The position numbers were made by a program, and so were the translations under genes. The notes beneath the pieces are model-generated. The model was given only the letters and a program-made list of their open reading frames with translations. It had not been told where the DNA came from and did no database searches. A stretch of DNA of 6,979 nt from Actinomycetota bacterium (lineage in GTDB: Bacteria > Actinomycetota > Acidimicrobiia > Acidimicrobiales > Ilumatobacteraceae): positions 1 through 6,979 of the forward strand of contig SYEA01000038.1 of assembly GCA_005800965.1 (NCBI GenBank), given 5' to 3'. This document shows positions 1 through 5,278 of the stretch, in pieces. How positions within the stretch are numbered: the first letter of the stretch is position 1; each line of letters opens with the position of its first letter.

Positions 1-147
1 GGTGATGGTCGGAGCGCCCCACTTCTTGTCGAGCACCACATTGCGGCCTTTTGGTCCGAGCGTTACACGCACTGCATCGGCCAGTTTGTTCATTCCGGCT
101 TCCAGCCCACGGCGGGCTTCTTCATCAAACAAAATGATCTTGGGCAT
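1..147 (-). CDS. groEL: Chaperonin GroEL (Hsp60), N-terminal 49 codons, cut by window edge
   Basis: This is the first 49 residues of the 60-kDa chaperonin, the ATP-driven cytosolic folding chamber. The fragment begins MPKIILFDEEARR, continues with NKLADAVRVTLGPKGRNVVL, and reaches KKWGAPTIT at the edge. These are the invariant N-terminal equatorial-domain segments of GroEL, including the LGPKGRNV nucleotide-binding loop. The DEEARRGLE and KKWGAPTIT variants are typical of actinobacteria rather than proteobacteria. The ATG at 147 is supported by a strong Shine-Dalgarno, AAGGAG (159-154), six bases upstream. No groES precedes it; the neighbour upstream is an Lrp-type regulator. This fits the stand-alone groEL copy common in actinobacteria. 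Regulation by HrcA is indicated by the CIRCE element just upstream. The identity is near certain, but the rest of the gene is outside the window. Confidence 0.97.
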   Translation of the reverse strand, partial: MPKIILFDEEARRGLEAGMNKLADAVRVTLGPKGRNVVLDKKWGAPTIT

Positions 148-176
148 CGGCGGCTCCTTGGAGGTAGTCGAGTTGG

Positions 177-195
177 CGCCTTCCAAAGGAAGGCG
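177..195 (-). repeat. Perfect 8-bp stem-loop in the groEL leader
   Basis: CGCCTTCC (177-184), a 3-base loop, and GGAAGGCG (188-195) form a perfect inverted repeat. It ends exactly where the CIRCE element begins and lies 18 bases upstream of the Shine-Dalgarno. No T-run follows on either strand, so it does not look like an intrinsic terminator for the upstream regulator gene. If transcription starts shortly after the proposed -10 at 206-201, this hairpin would sit at or near the 5' end of the groEL mRNA, where it could protect the transcript. That role is inference. Confidence 0.6.
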
Positions 196-222
196 TTAGC
201 ACTCTACCGACGAGACTGCTAA
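196..222 (-). promoter_or_regulatory. CIRCE operator (HrcA binding site)
   Basis: TTAGCACTC (196-204), nine bases, then GACTGCTAA (214-222) match the CIRCE consensus TTAGCACTC-N9-GAGTGCTAA with one mismatch (C at 216). CIRCE is the operator of the heat-shock repressor HrcA and is found upstream of groE and dnaK operons across many bacteria. It lies about 50 bases upstream of the groEL start and overlaps a plausible -10, as expected for repression of groEL under non-stress conditions. The hrcA gene itself is not in the window. Confidence 0.93.
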
Positions 223-229
223 CCGTCTA
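201..229 (-). promoter_or_regulatory. Possible groEL promoter overlapping CIRCE
   Basis: Read on the minus strand, a -35-like TAGACG (229-224) and a -10-like TAGAGT (206-201) are separated by 17 bases. Each matches four of six consensus positions, and the -10 fits the actinobacterial TANNNT form. The -10 lies inside the downstream arm of CIRCE, so HrcA binding would block it. The -35 overlaps the stop codon of the upstream regulator gene. The match is weak on its own; its position relative to CIRCE is the main support. Confidence 0.35.
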
Positions 230-658
230 CACGATGTGGCGAAGCACCACATCCGTACGGGTGTCGGTAGCCCCTTGTTTTTGTAGCCATTGCAGAAACT
301 CATCCAGGCCCTCGGTGCCCTCGCAGGCCACCAAAATCTTCACATCGGGAACACCGGTTACGTGGGCCGCCCACACCACATCGTTGCGCCGACGCAAAGC
401 CTCGTCAAACTTGGGGGTTGTGGTGATGCGCGCATCGATGATTGCACTGAGCGACCGGCCAAGTTTGCGTTGGTCAACAACGGTGGTAAATCGGGTAACG
501 ATGCCTCGCCGCAGCAACCGACGCACTCGATCTGCTGCGGCATTGGCTGACAGCCCAACTCGTTCGCCCAGCATTTGCCATGGGATACGGGCGTCTTGTT
601 TCATAATTATGAGAATTTTATGGTCGATTCCGTCAACTGCTTCGTTTTCCACTGTCAT
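227..658 (-). CDS. Lrp/AsnC-family transcriptional regulator
   Basis: This 143-residue protein has the size and plan of a feast/famine regulator. An N-terminal winged helix-turn-helix spans about residues 8-55, with the family pattern DxKIL...DARIPWQMLGERVGLS...RVRRLLRRGIV and a recognition helix near 37-50. A C-terminal RAM ligand-binding and oligomerisation domain spans about residues 68-140 and includes HVTGVPDVKILVAC. Family members bind amino acids and assemble as dimers to octamers that wrap DNA. The ATG at 658 has no Shine-Dalgarno, but a TAGAAT -10 sits six bases before it, so the transcript is probably leaderless. The gene ends five bases before the CIRCE element of groEL and is divergent from an amino-acid-oxygenase-like gene, which is its most likely regulatory target besides itself. 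The ligand cannot be read from the sequence. Confidence 0.93.
   Translation of the reverse strand: MTVENEAVDGIDHKILIIMKQDARIPWQMLGERVGLSANAAADRVRRLLRRGIVTRFTTVVDQRKLGRSLSAIIDARITTTPKFDEALRRRNDVVWAAHVTGVPDVKILVACEGTEGLDEFLQWLQKQGATDTRTDVVLRHIV
601..612. promoter_or_regulatory. Perfect 12-bp AT-rich palindrome, possible regulator site
   Basis: TCATAATTATGA is a perfect palindrome inside the 5' part of the Lrp-like gene, over the codons for the IIMK segment near residue 17-20. It shares the TCAT-N4-ATGA form with the element at 663-674 over the promoter. An AT-rich run continues to about 623, unlike the GC-rich surroundings. Lrp-family proteins often bind several phased, AT-centred, weakly palindromic sites around their own promoter. 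An autoregulatory operator is therefore plausible but unproven; chance within coding sequence is the alternative. Confidence 0.3.
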
Positions 659-662
659 ACAG

Positions 663-674
663 TCATTCTAATGA
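663..674. promoter_or_regulatory. Palindromic TCAT-N4-ATGA element over the divergent promoter region
   Basis: TCATTCTAATGA has 5-base inverted arms (TCATT/AATGA) and covers the proposed -10 (670-665) of the Lrp-like gene in the short gap between two divergent genes. Its outer eight bases are identical to those of the palindrome at 601-612. The two sites are 62 bp apart, close to six helical turns. A protein bound here would occlude the regulator's own promoter. The operator role is inferred. Confidence 0.4.
665..670 (-). promoter_or_regulatory. -10 element of a probable leaderless promoter for the Lrp-like gene
   Basis: On the minus strand TAGAAT (670-665) matches the -10 consensus at five of six positions and lies exactly six bases before the ATG at 658. 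This TANNNT-N6-ATG layout is the hallmark of leaderless transcripts, which are frequent in actinobacteria, and it explains the absence of a Shine-Dalgarno. No convincing -35 is visible. Confidence 0.5.
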
Positions 675-719
675 GCATTTCTGCGTTTTTCGCGGTTGCT
701 TTGTCGCCACACTCAAGGC

Positions 720-1526
720 ATGACCTTGGCAACTCACGCCACAGCTCCGCGGCCAATCACGACTGCTGCCGTCACGCTGATCCCTGGCTTCTTCACCGCA
801 CCCGTGCCACCCACACCACTTGTCTTTAACGCACAACACGATGCTTGCCCAACGGCGACTGTCGCACTCTTGCGATTCGCCGACGACATTGGTCGAGCCG
901 TTGGATACGACCGAGAACAAGGTGGACGATTGATTCAAGACATTTTTCCCGTTCGCTCTCATGAACTTGCCCAGGTGTCATCATCATCAAAAGTGGTTTT
1001 GGGCTCGCATACAGAAACGGCGTTCCACCCGCACAAACCGCGTTACGTCGTACTGCTCTGTTTGCGCAGCGACCCACAGGCCGCCACCACATACGCCGAC
1101 GTAGCCGACATCGTCATTCATTTGTCAGACGAAGATCTTGCAGTGCTACAGACCAACGAATTTGTTACCAGTGTTGACCCGAGCTTCATGAGCAACGGCG
1201 AACCCGATGCCCAAGTGCGTGTCACACCACTTACGGCAACTGGCGAAGGCTGGTCGCTGATCTACGACCAACTGCTCATGCGCGGCACGACACCGCGAGC
1301 AACCACAGCACTCTCTGCGATGCACCACGCCGTCAAGCACACGACTCAACAAGTCGTGCTTGCCGCCGGAGACATCTTGGTGATTGACAACCACCGTTGC
1401 GTACACGGGCGAACACCTTTTGCCCCGCGTTACGACGGCACCGACCGCTGGTTGAAGCGAGCGCTCGTGGTGCAATCGCTCGACGGCATTGATGCCATTG
1501 AGCGAGTTATTCAGACGCAGCTATAG
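720..1526 (+). CDS. Fe(II)/2-oxoglutarate oxygenase, clavaminate synthase/asparagine oxygenase-like (TauD/TfdA superfamily)
   Basis: A 268-residue enzyme expected to hydroxylate or otherwise oxidise an amino acid or a related small molecule, using O2 and 2-oxoglutarate. The facial triad is visible: the HTE motif (H97, E99 from the ATG at 720) within SHTETAFHPHKP, followed by YVVLLCLRSD, and the distal H229 in CVHGR. R243 lies 14 residues later in YDGTDRWLKR, the same H-to-R spacing as in clavaminate synthase and AsnO, and should bind the 2-oxoglutarate carboxylate. Characterised relatives hydroxylate asparagine or arginine or build clavulanate. The start is uncertain: ATG 720 has only a too-close AAGG, a TTG at 696 would add eight residues, and a stop at 672-674 bars further extension. 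The protein is shorter than the usual 320-360 residues, the deficit being N-terminal. No NRPS or clavam genes are nearby. The exact substrate is unknown. Confidence 0.88.
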   Translation: MTLATHATAPRPITTAAVTLIPGFFTAPVPPTPLVFNAQHDACPTATVALLRFADDIGRAVGYDREQGGRLIQDIFPVRSHELAQVSSSSKVVLGSHTETAFHPHKPRYVVLLCLRSDPQAATTYADVADIVIHLSDEDLAVLQTNEFVTSVDPSFMSNGEPDAQVRVTPLTATGEGWSLIYDQLLMRGTTPRATTALSAMHHAVKHTTQQVVLAAGDILVIDNHRCVHGRTPFAPRYDGTDRWLKRALVVQSLDGIDAIERVIQTQL

Positions 1527-2739
1527 CCAGCAAGCCATCTCGATAACGCCGCAACACCCCGACGCCCGCGCCACCGAACACCACTTGTTCAAATTGCGGG
1601 TCACGTGGTGCTGGCAACAAGATGTCTTTCGTAAGTAATGCAACTGTGTCAGCAAGTGAATCAGTCTGATGGGCGCCACCCAGGGTGTCCCAGATAGTGC
1701 GAACAGACGCATCCTGCAGGTAACGCGGGCGAACATACGGTTTGTTGAGCAGCACGGCATCAAACGCGATGCTCGAGTCGACATCCACCAACACATCACA
1801 GGCCTTAATCAAGCTCGGCGACGATGTGTCGTCGGTGATCCAGACGATGTCGCCAGCGTTCTGCAGCAGCGCCATTTCTCGCTCGGTGAGCATCGTATCT
1901 CTGGCGCGTAAGTGACCGCGCACGACGAGCTGCAGCGATTCACAGATACCAAGTTCGGCGATGAGTTGCAGTGTTTGTTGTTTATCCACCAAGTTGTTCC
2001 ACTTCGGGATGAAGAGCAAAACACGACGGTGCTGAGTTGGCCGCAACGGTGGCAACTCTGCGGTGGATGTGGCTGCATATAACCGCGGTACCCATTCGTC
2101 GTTGAATCGTGCACTACCCCAGACCTGGGTGTTCTTGCCACTCATCGTGGAGTGTCCAACGATGACGTCACGGTGATACTCCGACGCAAACACATATGCC
2201 GCATGAGAATCGCGATCTGCAAAAGGCAGACGGCCAGCGTTGCCATCCATCACCGCCTGCACATGTTGGCTACGAATGATCGTGGTCTTGGTCGAGTGGC
2301 CATGTGGCAGCGCAACGGTTGCGATGCTCAGCTGCTGGGCCGCTAGTTGCAACTGCAGAAAATAGTCTGTTGCCAGCCACTGAGTGATGCGCCGCCCACG
2401 CTTGGGGCTCCGATGGGCGACACCTTCCCTCCACTCCATCACCACGACCCGTGCATCGAGTTGTCGCAACATCCTGCGCATCGACCAGCGATTCCAGCCC
2501 AGTTGATATAACCGTTTCAGCACGCCTGTCGAAGCACCGGACTTAATGAGTTGAATGTCGACATTCGGGCACTGCGGCAGCCACCATGCCGTTTGAAGAT
2601 CAGTAAACACATCTGCATCGACTACTTGAATCACCGCGGCGTGGCCTTCTCGGGCAATCGCCCAAATTGCTGGAGCAATGTTGTCAGCGTCTGCTTTACC
2701 GGCCAGCGCAAACAACACTGTTCCACCCTGATGTGTCAT
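1507..2739 (-). CDS. GT-B-type glycosyltransferase-like protein, related to CDP-glycerol/capsule transferases
   Basis: A 410-residue soluble-looking protein with no signal peptide or membrane segment, and the two-lobed plan of GT-B enzymes. The N-lobe opens with a GTVLFALAGKADADN strand-loop and holds ALPHGHST (143-150), resembling the substrate-binding His-Gly loop of CDP-glycerol and capsule transferases. A link region has VWGSARF (206-212). The C-lobe starts at RVLLFIPKWNN (239-249) and contains LVVRGHLR. It ends in the segment at 308-335, where SLIKACDVLVDVDSS precedes FDAVLLNKP, the nucleotide-binding pattern of TagB/TagF-like and 2-epimerase-like folds. It is the last gene of the unit, seven bases after the GT-A gene. 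Its tail overlaps the convergent oxygenase gene by 20 bases. Given three CMP-Kdo genes upstream, a Kdo transferase analogous in role to KpsC/KpsS is an attractive guess, but the sugar and acceptor are unknown. Confidence 0.65.
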   Translation of the reverse strand: MTHQGGTVLFALAGKADADNIAPAIWAIAREGHAAVIQVVDADVFTDLQTAWWLPQCPNVDIQLIKSGASTGVLKRLYQLGWNRWSMRRMLRQLDARVVVMEWREGVAHRSPKRGRRITQWLATDYFLQLQLAAQQLSIATVALPHGHSTKTTIIRSQHVQAVMDGNAGRLPFADRDSHAAYVFASEYHRDVIVGHSTMSGKNTQVWGSARFNDEWVPRLYAATSTAELPPLRPTQHRRVLLFIPKWNNLVDKQQTLQLIAELGICESLQLVVRGHLRARDTMLTEREMALLQNAGDIVWITDDTSSPSLIKACDVLVDVDSSIAFDAVLLNKPYVRPRYLQDASVRTIWDTLGGAHQTDSLADTVALLTKDILLPAPRDPQFEQVVFGGAGVGVLRRYRDGLLAIAASE

Positions 2740-2746
2740 TCGCGGT

Positions 2747-3421
2747 TCAGCCTTGGGCGGCGTGGTTCATCAGGGCCTGTTCGGCAAACCACAGGTCTGC
2801 ATGCTCGCACTCGCGATACGAGGCAAAATAGGGCCCGCCAAGTGTGAAGTGAATCAACTTGGGTATCTCTGGCATGGTCATTTCGCCGACAAGGTAATTC
2901 CAGGTTGGGGGTAGCGCCCCAATTCGGCTTTCGTCAGCAAGCCACTTGAACTGGTGCAAAAACAAGCCTGTCTCGTTAGCGACTACCTGTGGCGTGAGCG
3001 CTCGACACTGCTCGTTGTTGAACAGCATCACGCTTGACCAATTCTTTTTTTCATACTTTGTCTGTGTTGCACCAAGAAATTTGATGTCGTCTCGGGCTAC
3101 ATAATCGTGCTTCACGCACATCACTGCAAACTGGTCATCGCGCAACGCAAACAGTTCGGCGATGTCCGTCGTTAACAACGTGTCACAATCCATGAATACT
3201 GACCAGCCGTTGTAGCCGCTCAGGTACGGCACTAAAAAACGTGTGAACGAGAAATCAGTCGACTCAATGCTGGACCGCTCGCGAGAATAAAAGCCCTGCA
3301 TGTGGCGCTTTGCAACTGGCGTTATCGCGACTGGTTGCGAAGCATGACGCAGGATTGAATGCGACAGCACGTGATACGCCACCGACTCGTTGTCGTCGTA
3401 ACCAATGAAAACCCGAATCAT
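2747..3421 (-). CDS. GT-A fold glycosyltransferase (GT8-like)
   Basis: A 224-residue nucleotide-sugar transferase. The N-terminus MIRVFIGYDDNESVAYHVLSHSI is a recurrent opening of short bacterial glycosyltransferases. A DxD metal/nucleotide motif lies at 78-80 (FMDCDTL), a WSSVMLFNN segment at 128-136 corresponds to the GT8 acceptor-side strand, and H191 in IHFTLGGPYF is placed like the C-terminal metal-binding His of GT8 enzymes. There are no membrane segments, so it should act on the cytoplasmic side. The ATG at 3421 lacks a clear Shine-Dalgarno. It lies four bases after the kdsA stop, so translation is probably coupled. The donor and acceptor are not deducible. The position between kdsA and a second transferase suggests that it builds the same Kdo-containing glycan. 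Confidence 0.82.
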   Translation of the reverse strand: MIRVFIGYDDNESVAYHVLSHSILRHASQPVAITPVAKRHMQGFYSRERSSIESTDFSFTRFLVPYLSGYNGWSVFMDCDTLLTTDIAELFALRDDQFAVMCVKHDYVARDDIKFLGATQTKYEKKNWSSVMLFNNEQCRALTPQVVANETGLFLHQFKWLADESRIGALPPTWNYLVGEMTMPEIPKLIHFTLGGPYFASYRECEHADLWFAEQALMNHAAQG

Positions 3422-3425
3422 GCGA

Positions 3426-4292
3426 TTAATACGTCGTGGGTTGAGGGCCAGAAACGGCGACGGCTTGACGAATGAGCAACAACTGCTCGAGCAGTGGCTT
3501 CATGCGATGTAGCGGAATCATGTTCGGCCCATCACTTGGTGCCTTGTCTGGGTCGGGATGTGTTTCCATAAACAGCCCATCAACGCCGACGGCAACTGCG
3601 GCACGCGCTAGTGCACCGGCAAATTCCCGCTGACCACCCGACGATGCGCCTTGCCCCCCTGGCTGTTGCACAGAGTGCGTTACATCAAAGATCACCGGCG
3701 CAGCGGCTCGCAGTTGTGGCAAGCCCCGATAATCAACCACCAATGTGTTGTAACCAAACGATGAACCGCGTTCAGTCACCAGCACATTTTCGGCATTGCC
3801 CGAGCGGAGCTTGTCAACGACATTCTTCATGTCCCACGGCGCAAGAAACTGGCCCTTCTTTACGTTGACTGCTTTGCCTGTGGCTGCTGCGGCGAGTAAT
3901 AGATCGGTTTGGCGACAAAGAAAAGCAGGAATTTGCAGCACGTCAACGTGTTCTGCTGCCACCGCGGCATCGCCGCTTTCGTGAATATCGGTGAGCACCG
4001 GCACATCAAACTTGGCCCCGATGGCACTCAGCACACCGAGGCCGTCTTCACGCCCGGGCCCACGAAAACCGCCAACCGACGTGCGGTTGGCCTTGTCGTA
4101 ACTGGCCTTAAACACATACGAAATGCCGAGGCTTCCACAAATTTCTTTCATCTGGCCCGCAACATGCTCGACGAGTGTCGGGGATTCAATCACACACGGC
4201 CCCGCAATGAGCACAAGTGGCTGACCATCACCGCATATGACGCCCTTACCAAGCTTGGCCAGCATCGGCGCCCCTGCGGCTGTGGGCGACAT
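3426..4292 (-). CDS. kdsA: 3-deoxy-D-manno-octulosonate 8-phosphate synthase (KdsA), metal-dependent type
   Basis: The enzyme condenses D-arabinose-5-phosphate with phosphoenolpyruvate to Kdo-8-phosphate in the cytosol. The 288 residues cover the whole TIM-barrel family. IAGPCVIES (29-37), KASYDKANRTS (62-72), FRGPG (76-80), VPVLTDIHE (97-105), VNVKKGQFLAPWDMKN (142-157), FDVTHSVQQPGG (202-213) and METHPDPDKAPSDGPN (242-257) are all present. C33 replaces the Asn of the E. coli metal-free class. With H206, E243 and D254 it completes the metal site known from the Aquifex aeolicus enzyme, so this is a metal-dependent synthase. The related DAHP synthases are excluded by the KANR and KAPSDGPN signatures. 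The ATG at 4292 lies two bases after the kdsD stop; a start at M10 would also keep the whole domain. Confidence 0.97.
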   Translation of the reverse strand: MSPTAAGAPMLAKLGKGVICGDGQPLVLIAGPCVIESPTLVEHVAGQMKEICGSLGISYVFKASYDKANRTSVGGFRGPGREDGLGVLSAIGAKFDVPVLTDIHESGDAAVAAEHVDVLQIPAFLCRQTDLLLAAAATGKAVNVKKGQFLAPWDMKNVVDKLRSGNAENVLVTERGSSFGYNTLVVDYRGLPQLRAAAPVIFDVTHSVQQPGGQGASSGGQREFAGALARAAVAVGVDGLFMETHPDPDKAPSDGPNMIPLHRMKPLLEQLLLIRQAVAVSGPQPTTY

Positions 4293-4294
4293 GA

Positions 4295-5278
4295 CTACGA
4301 CAACCCTGCCTGCACCAGATCATGCATGCGCAACATGCCGACGACTTTTGCTTCGTCGATCACAGGCAAAACAGTAATCGCTTTTTTGGCATTGCGTTCC
4401 ATCAATGTGAGCGCTTCGATCGCAGGCATACCAGATACAACCGCAATCGGTGTGGTGGTCATTAAGTCGCGCGCCACCAGCCCACCCCATCCGTCGGCAG
4501 GGGTTCGCTTTAATGCGCGGCGTAGGTCGCCATCGGTGATGATGCCACCAAGTGCAGCAGGGTCAACAGCATTCTTAACGAGCACCGCACCAATGGCCTG
4601 CGTGGTCAGTGCGTCAACCACTTCGGGCAGTCGGGCATCGGCGTTGATCATTATCAACTTGTCCAGCGGAATCATCAAGTCGCGCACCATTAACGTGAGT
4701 CGCCGACCAATGGAGCCGGCTGGATGATTCATTGCGAAGTCGTTGACCGATACACCTTTGGCCATCATCCAAGCCACGGTGAGTGCGTCGCCGATCGCCA
4801 TGGCCACCGCAGTGCTCGAAGTAGGCACTTGGTCGATTGGCGAAGCCTCGCGCTCGACTGATGCATCTAGTGCTAAGTCACAGCGTTGGCCGATTGCTGA
4901 TTTGGTTTTGCCAAGAATGCCGAGTAGTCGTACATCGCGCTTTTTAACATAAGGGATCACCGCAAGTAGTTCGGTCGTTTCACCGCTGTTGCTAATCATG
5001 ATGATCACATCGCCATCACGCACGACTCCGATATCGCCGTGCAGCGCATCAAGCGGATTCAGGTATACCGACATCAAGCCCACTGAGGTGAGGCTGGCGG
5101 CAATCTTTTGGGCAACGAGCCCGGATTTGCCCACACCGGTAACCAACACCTTGCCGTTGCAGGCCAGCAACATGTCGACGGCTCGTTGGGCATGTGTGAC
5201 ATCCAGGCGCTGCGCGGCAGCAGCAATGGCTTGCGCTTCGGCCAACATCACTTCGGCAATCGGCGGCGGAGTCGTCAT
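4295..5278 (-). CDS. kdsD: D-arabinose-5-phosphate isomerase (KdsD/KpsF)
   Basis: It interconverts D-ribulose-5-phosphate and D-arabinose-5-phosphate, the first committed step to Kdo. The 327 residues match the usual length of about 320-330. An N-terminal SIS sugar-isomerase domain (about 35-185) carries GVGKSG (48-53), LDALHGDIG (76-84), ISNSGETTE (95-103) and VPTSSTAVAMAIGDAL (151-166). Two CBS domains follow (about 200-258 and 268-327). The four catalytic residues known in E. coli KdsD align at a constant offset: K51, E103, E144 and H185. The start ATG at 5278 overlaps the kdsB stop in an ATGA quartet, so translation is coupled, and a GGTGA sits a few bases upstream. Whether it is a housekeeping (KdsD) or capsule (KpsF) paralogue cannot be told from the sequence; the linked glycosyltransferases favour a dedicated glycan role. 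Confidence 0.96.
   Translation of the reverse strand: MTTPPPIAEVMLAEAQAIAAAAQRLDVTHAQRAVDMLLACNGKVLVTGVGKSGLVAQKIAASLTSVGLMSVYLNPLDALHGDIGVVRDGDVIIMISNSGETTELLAVIPYVKKRDVRLLGILGKTKSAIGQRCDLALDASVEREASPIDQVPTSSTAVAMAIGDALTVAWMMAKGVSVNDFAMNHPAGSIGRRLTLMVRDLMIPLDKLIMINADARLPEVVDALTTQAIGAVLVKNAVDPAALGGIITDGDLRRALKRTPADGWGGLVARDLMTTTPIAVVSGMPAIEALTLMERNAKKAITVLPVIDEAKVVGMLRMHDLVQAGLS

Noticed and set aside
177..195. Intrinsic terminator for the Lrp-like gene
   Set aside because: The stem is good, but no T-run follows on the minus strand and it lies downstream of CIRCE within the groEL leader.
2..199. Plus-strand open frame over the groEL start
   Set aside because: It is antisense to the conserved GroEL N-terminus and covers the leader hairpin and part of CIRCE; the coding signal is on the other strand.
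234..671. Plus-strand open frame opposite the Lrp-like gene
   Set aside because: It is the shadow of a well-supported helix-turn-helix regulator; its Ser/Arg-rich translation has no domain.
1485..1496. GGCAT-TG-ATGCC inverted repeat as terminator of the convergent transcripts
   Set aside because: The five-base stem has a two-base loop and no T-run, lies inside coding sequence, and is probably chance.
3426..4292. DAHP synthase (aromatic amino acid pathway) instead of KdsA
   Set aside because: The KANRTS and KAPSDGPN motifs and the linkage to kdsB and kdsD are specific for Kdo-8-phosphate synthase.
3909..4727. Long open frame on the plus strand (272 codons) across the kdsA/kdsD junction
   Set aside because: It lies antisense to two certain genes. 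Its translation is rich in Thr, Arg, Ser and Asn with no recognisable motif. Long antisense frames are expected in GC-rich coding DNA.
4295..5278. Other SIS-domain proteins such as hexulose-6-phosphate isomerase or GlmS-like enzymes
   Set aside because: The SIS plus tandem CBS plan and all four KdsD catalytic residues at constant spacing identify arabinose-5-phosphate isomerase.
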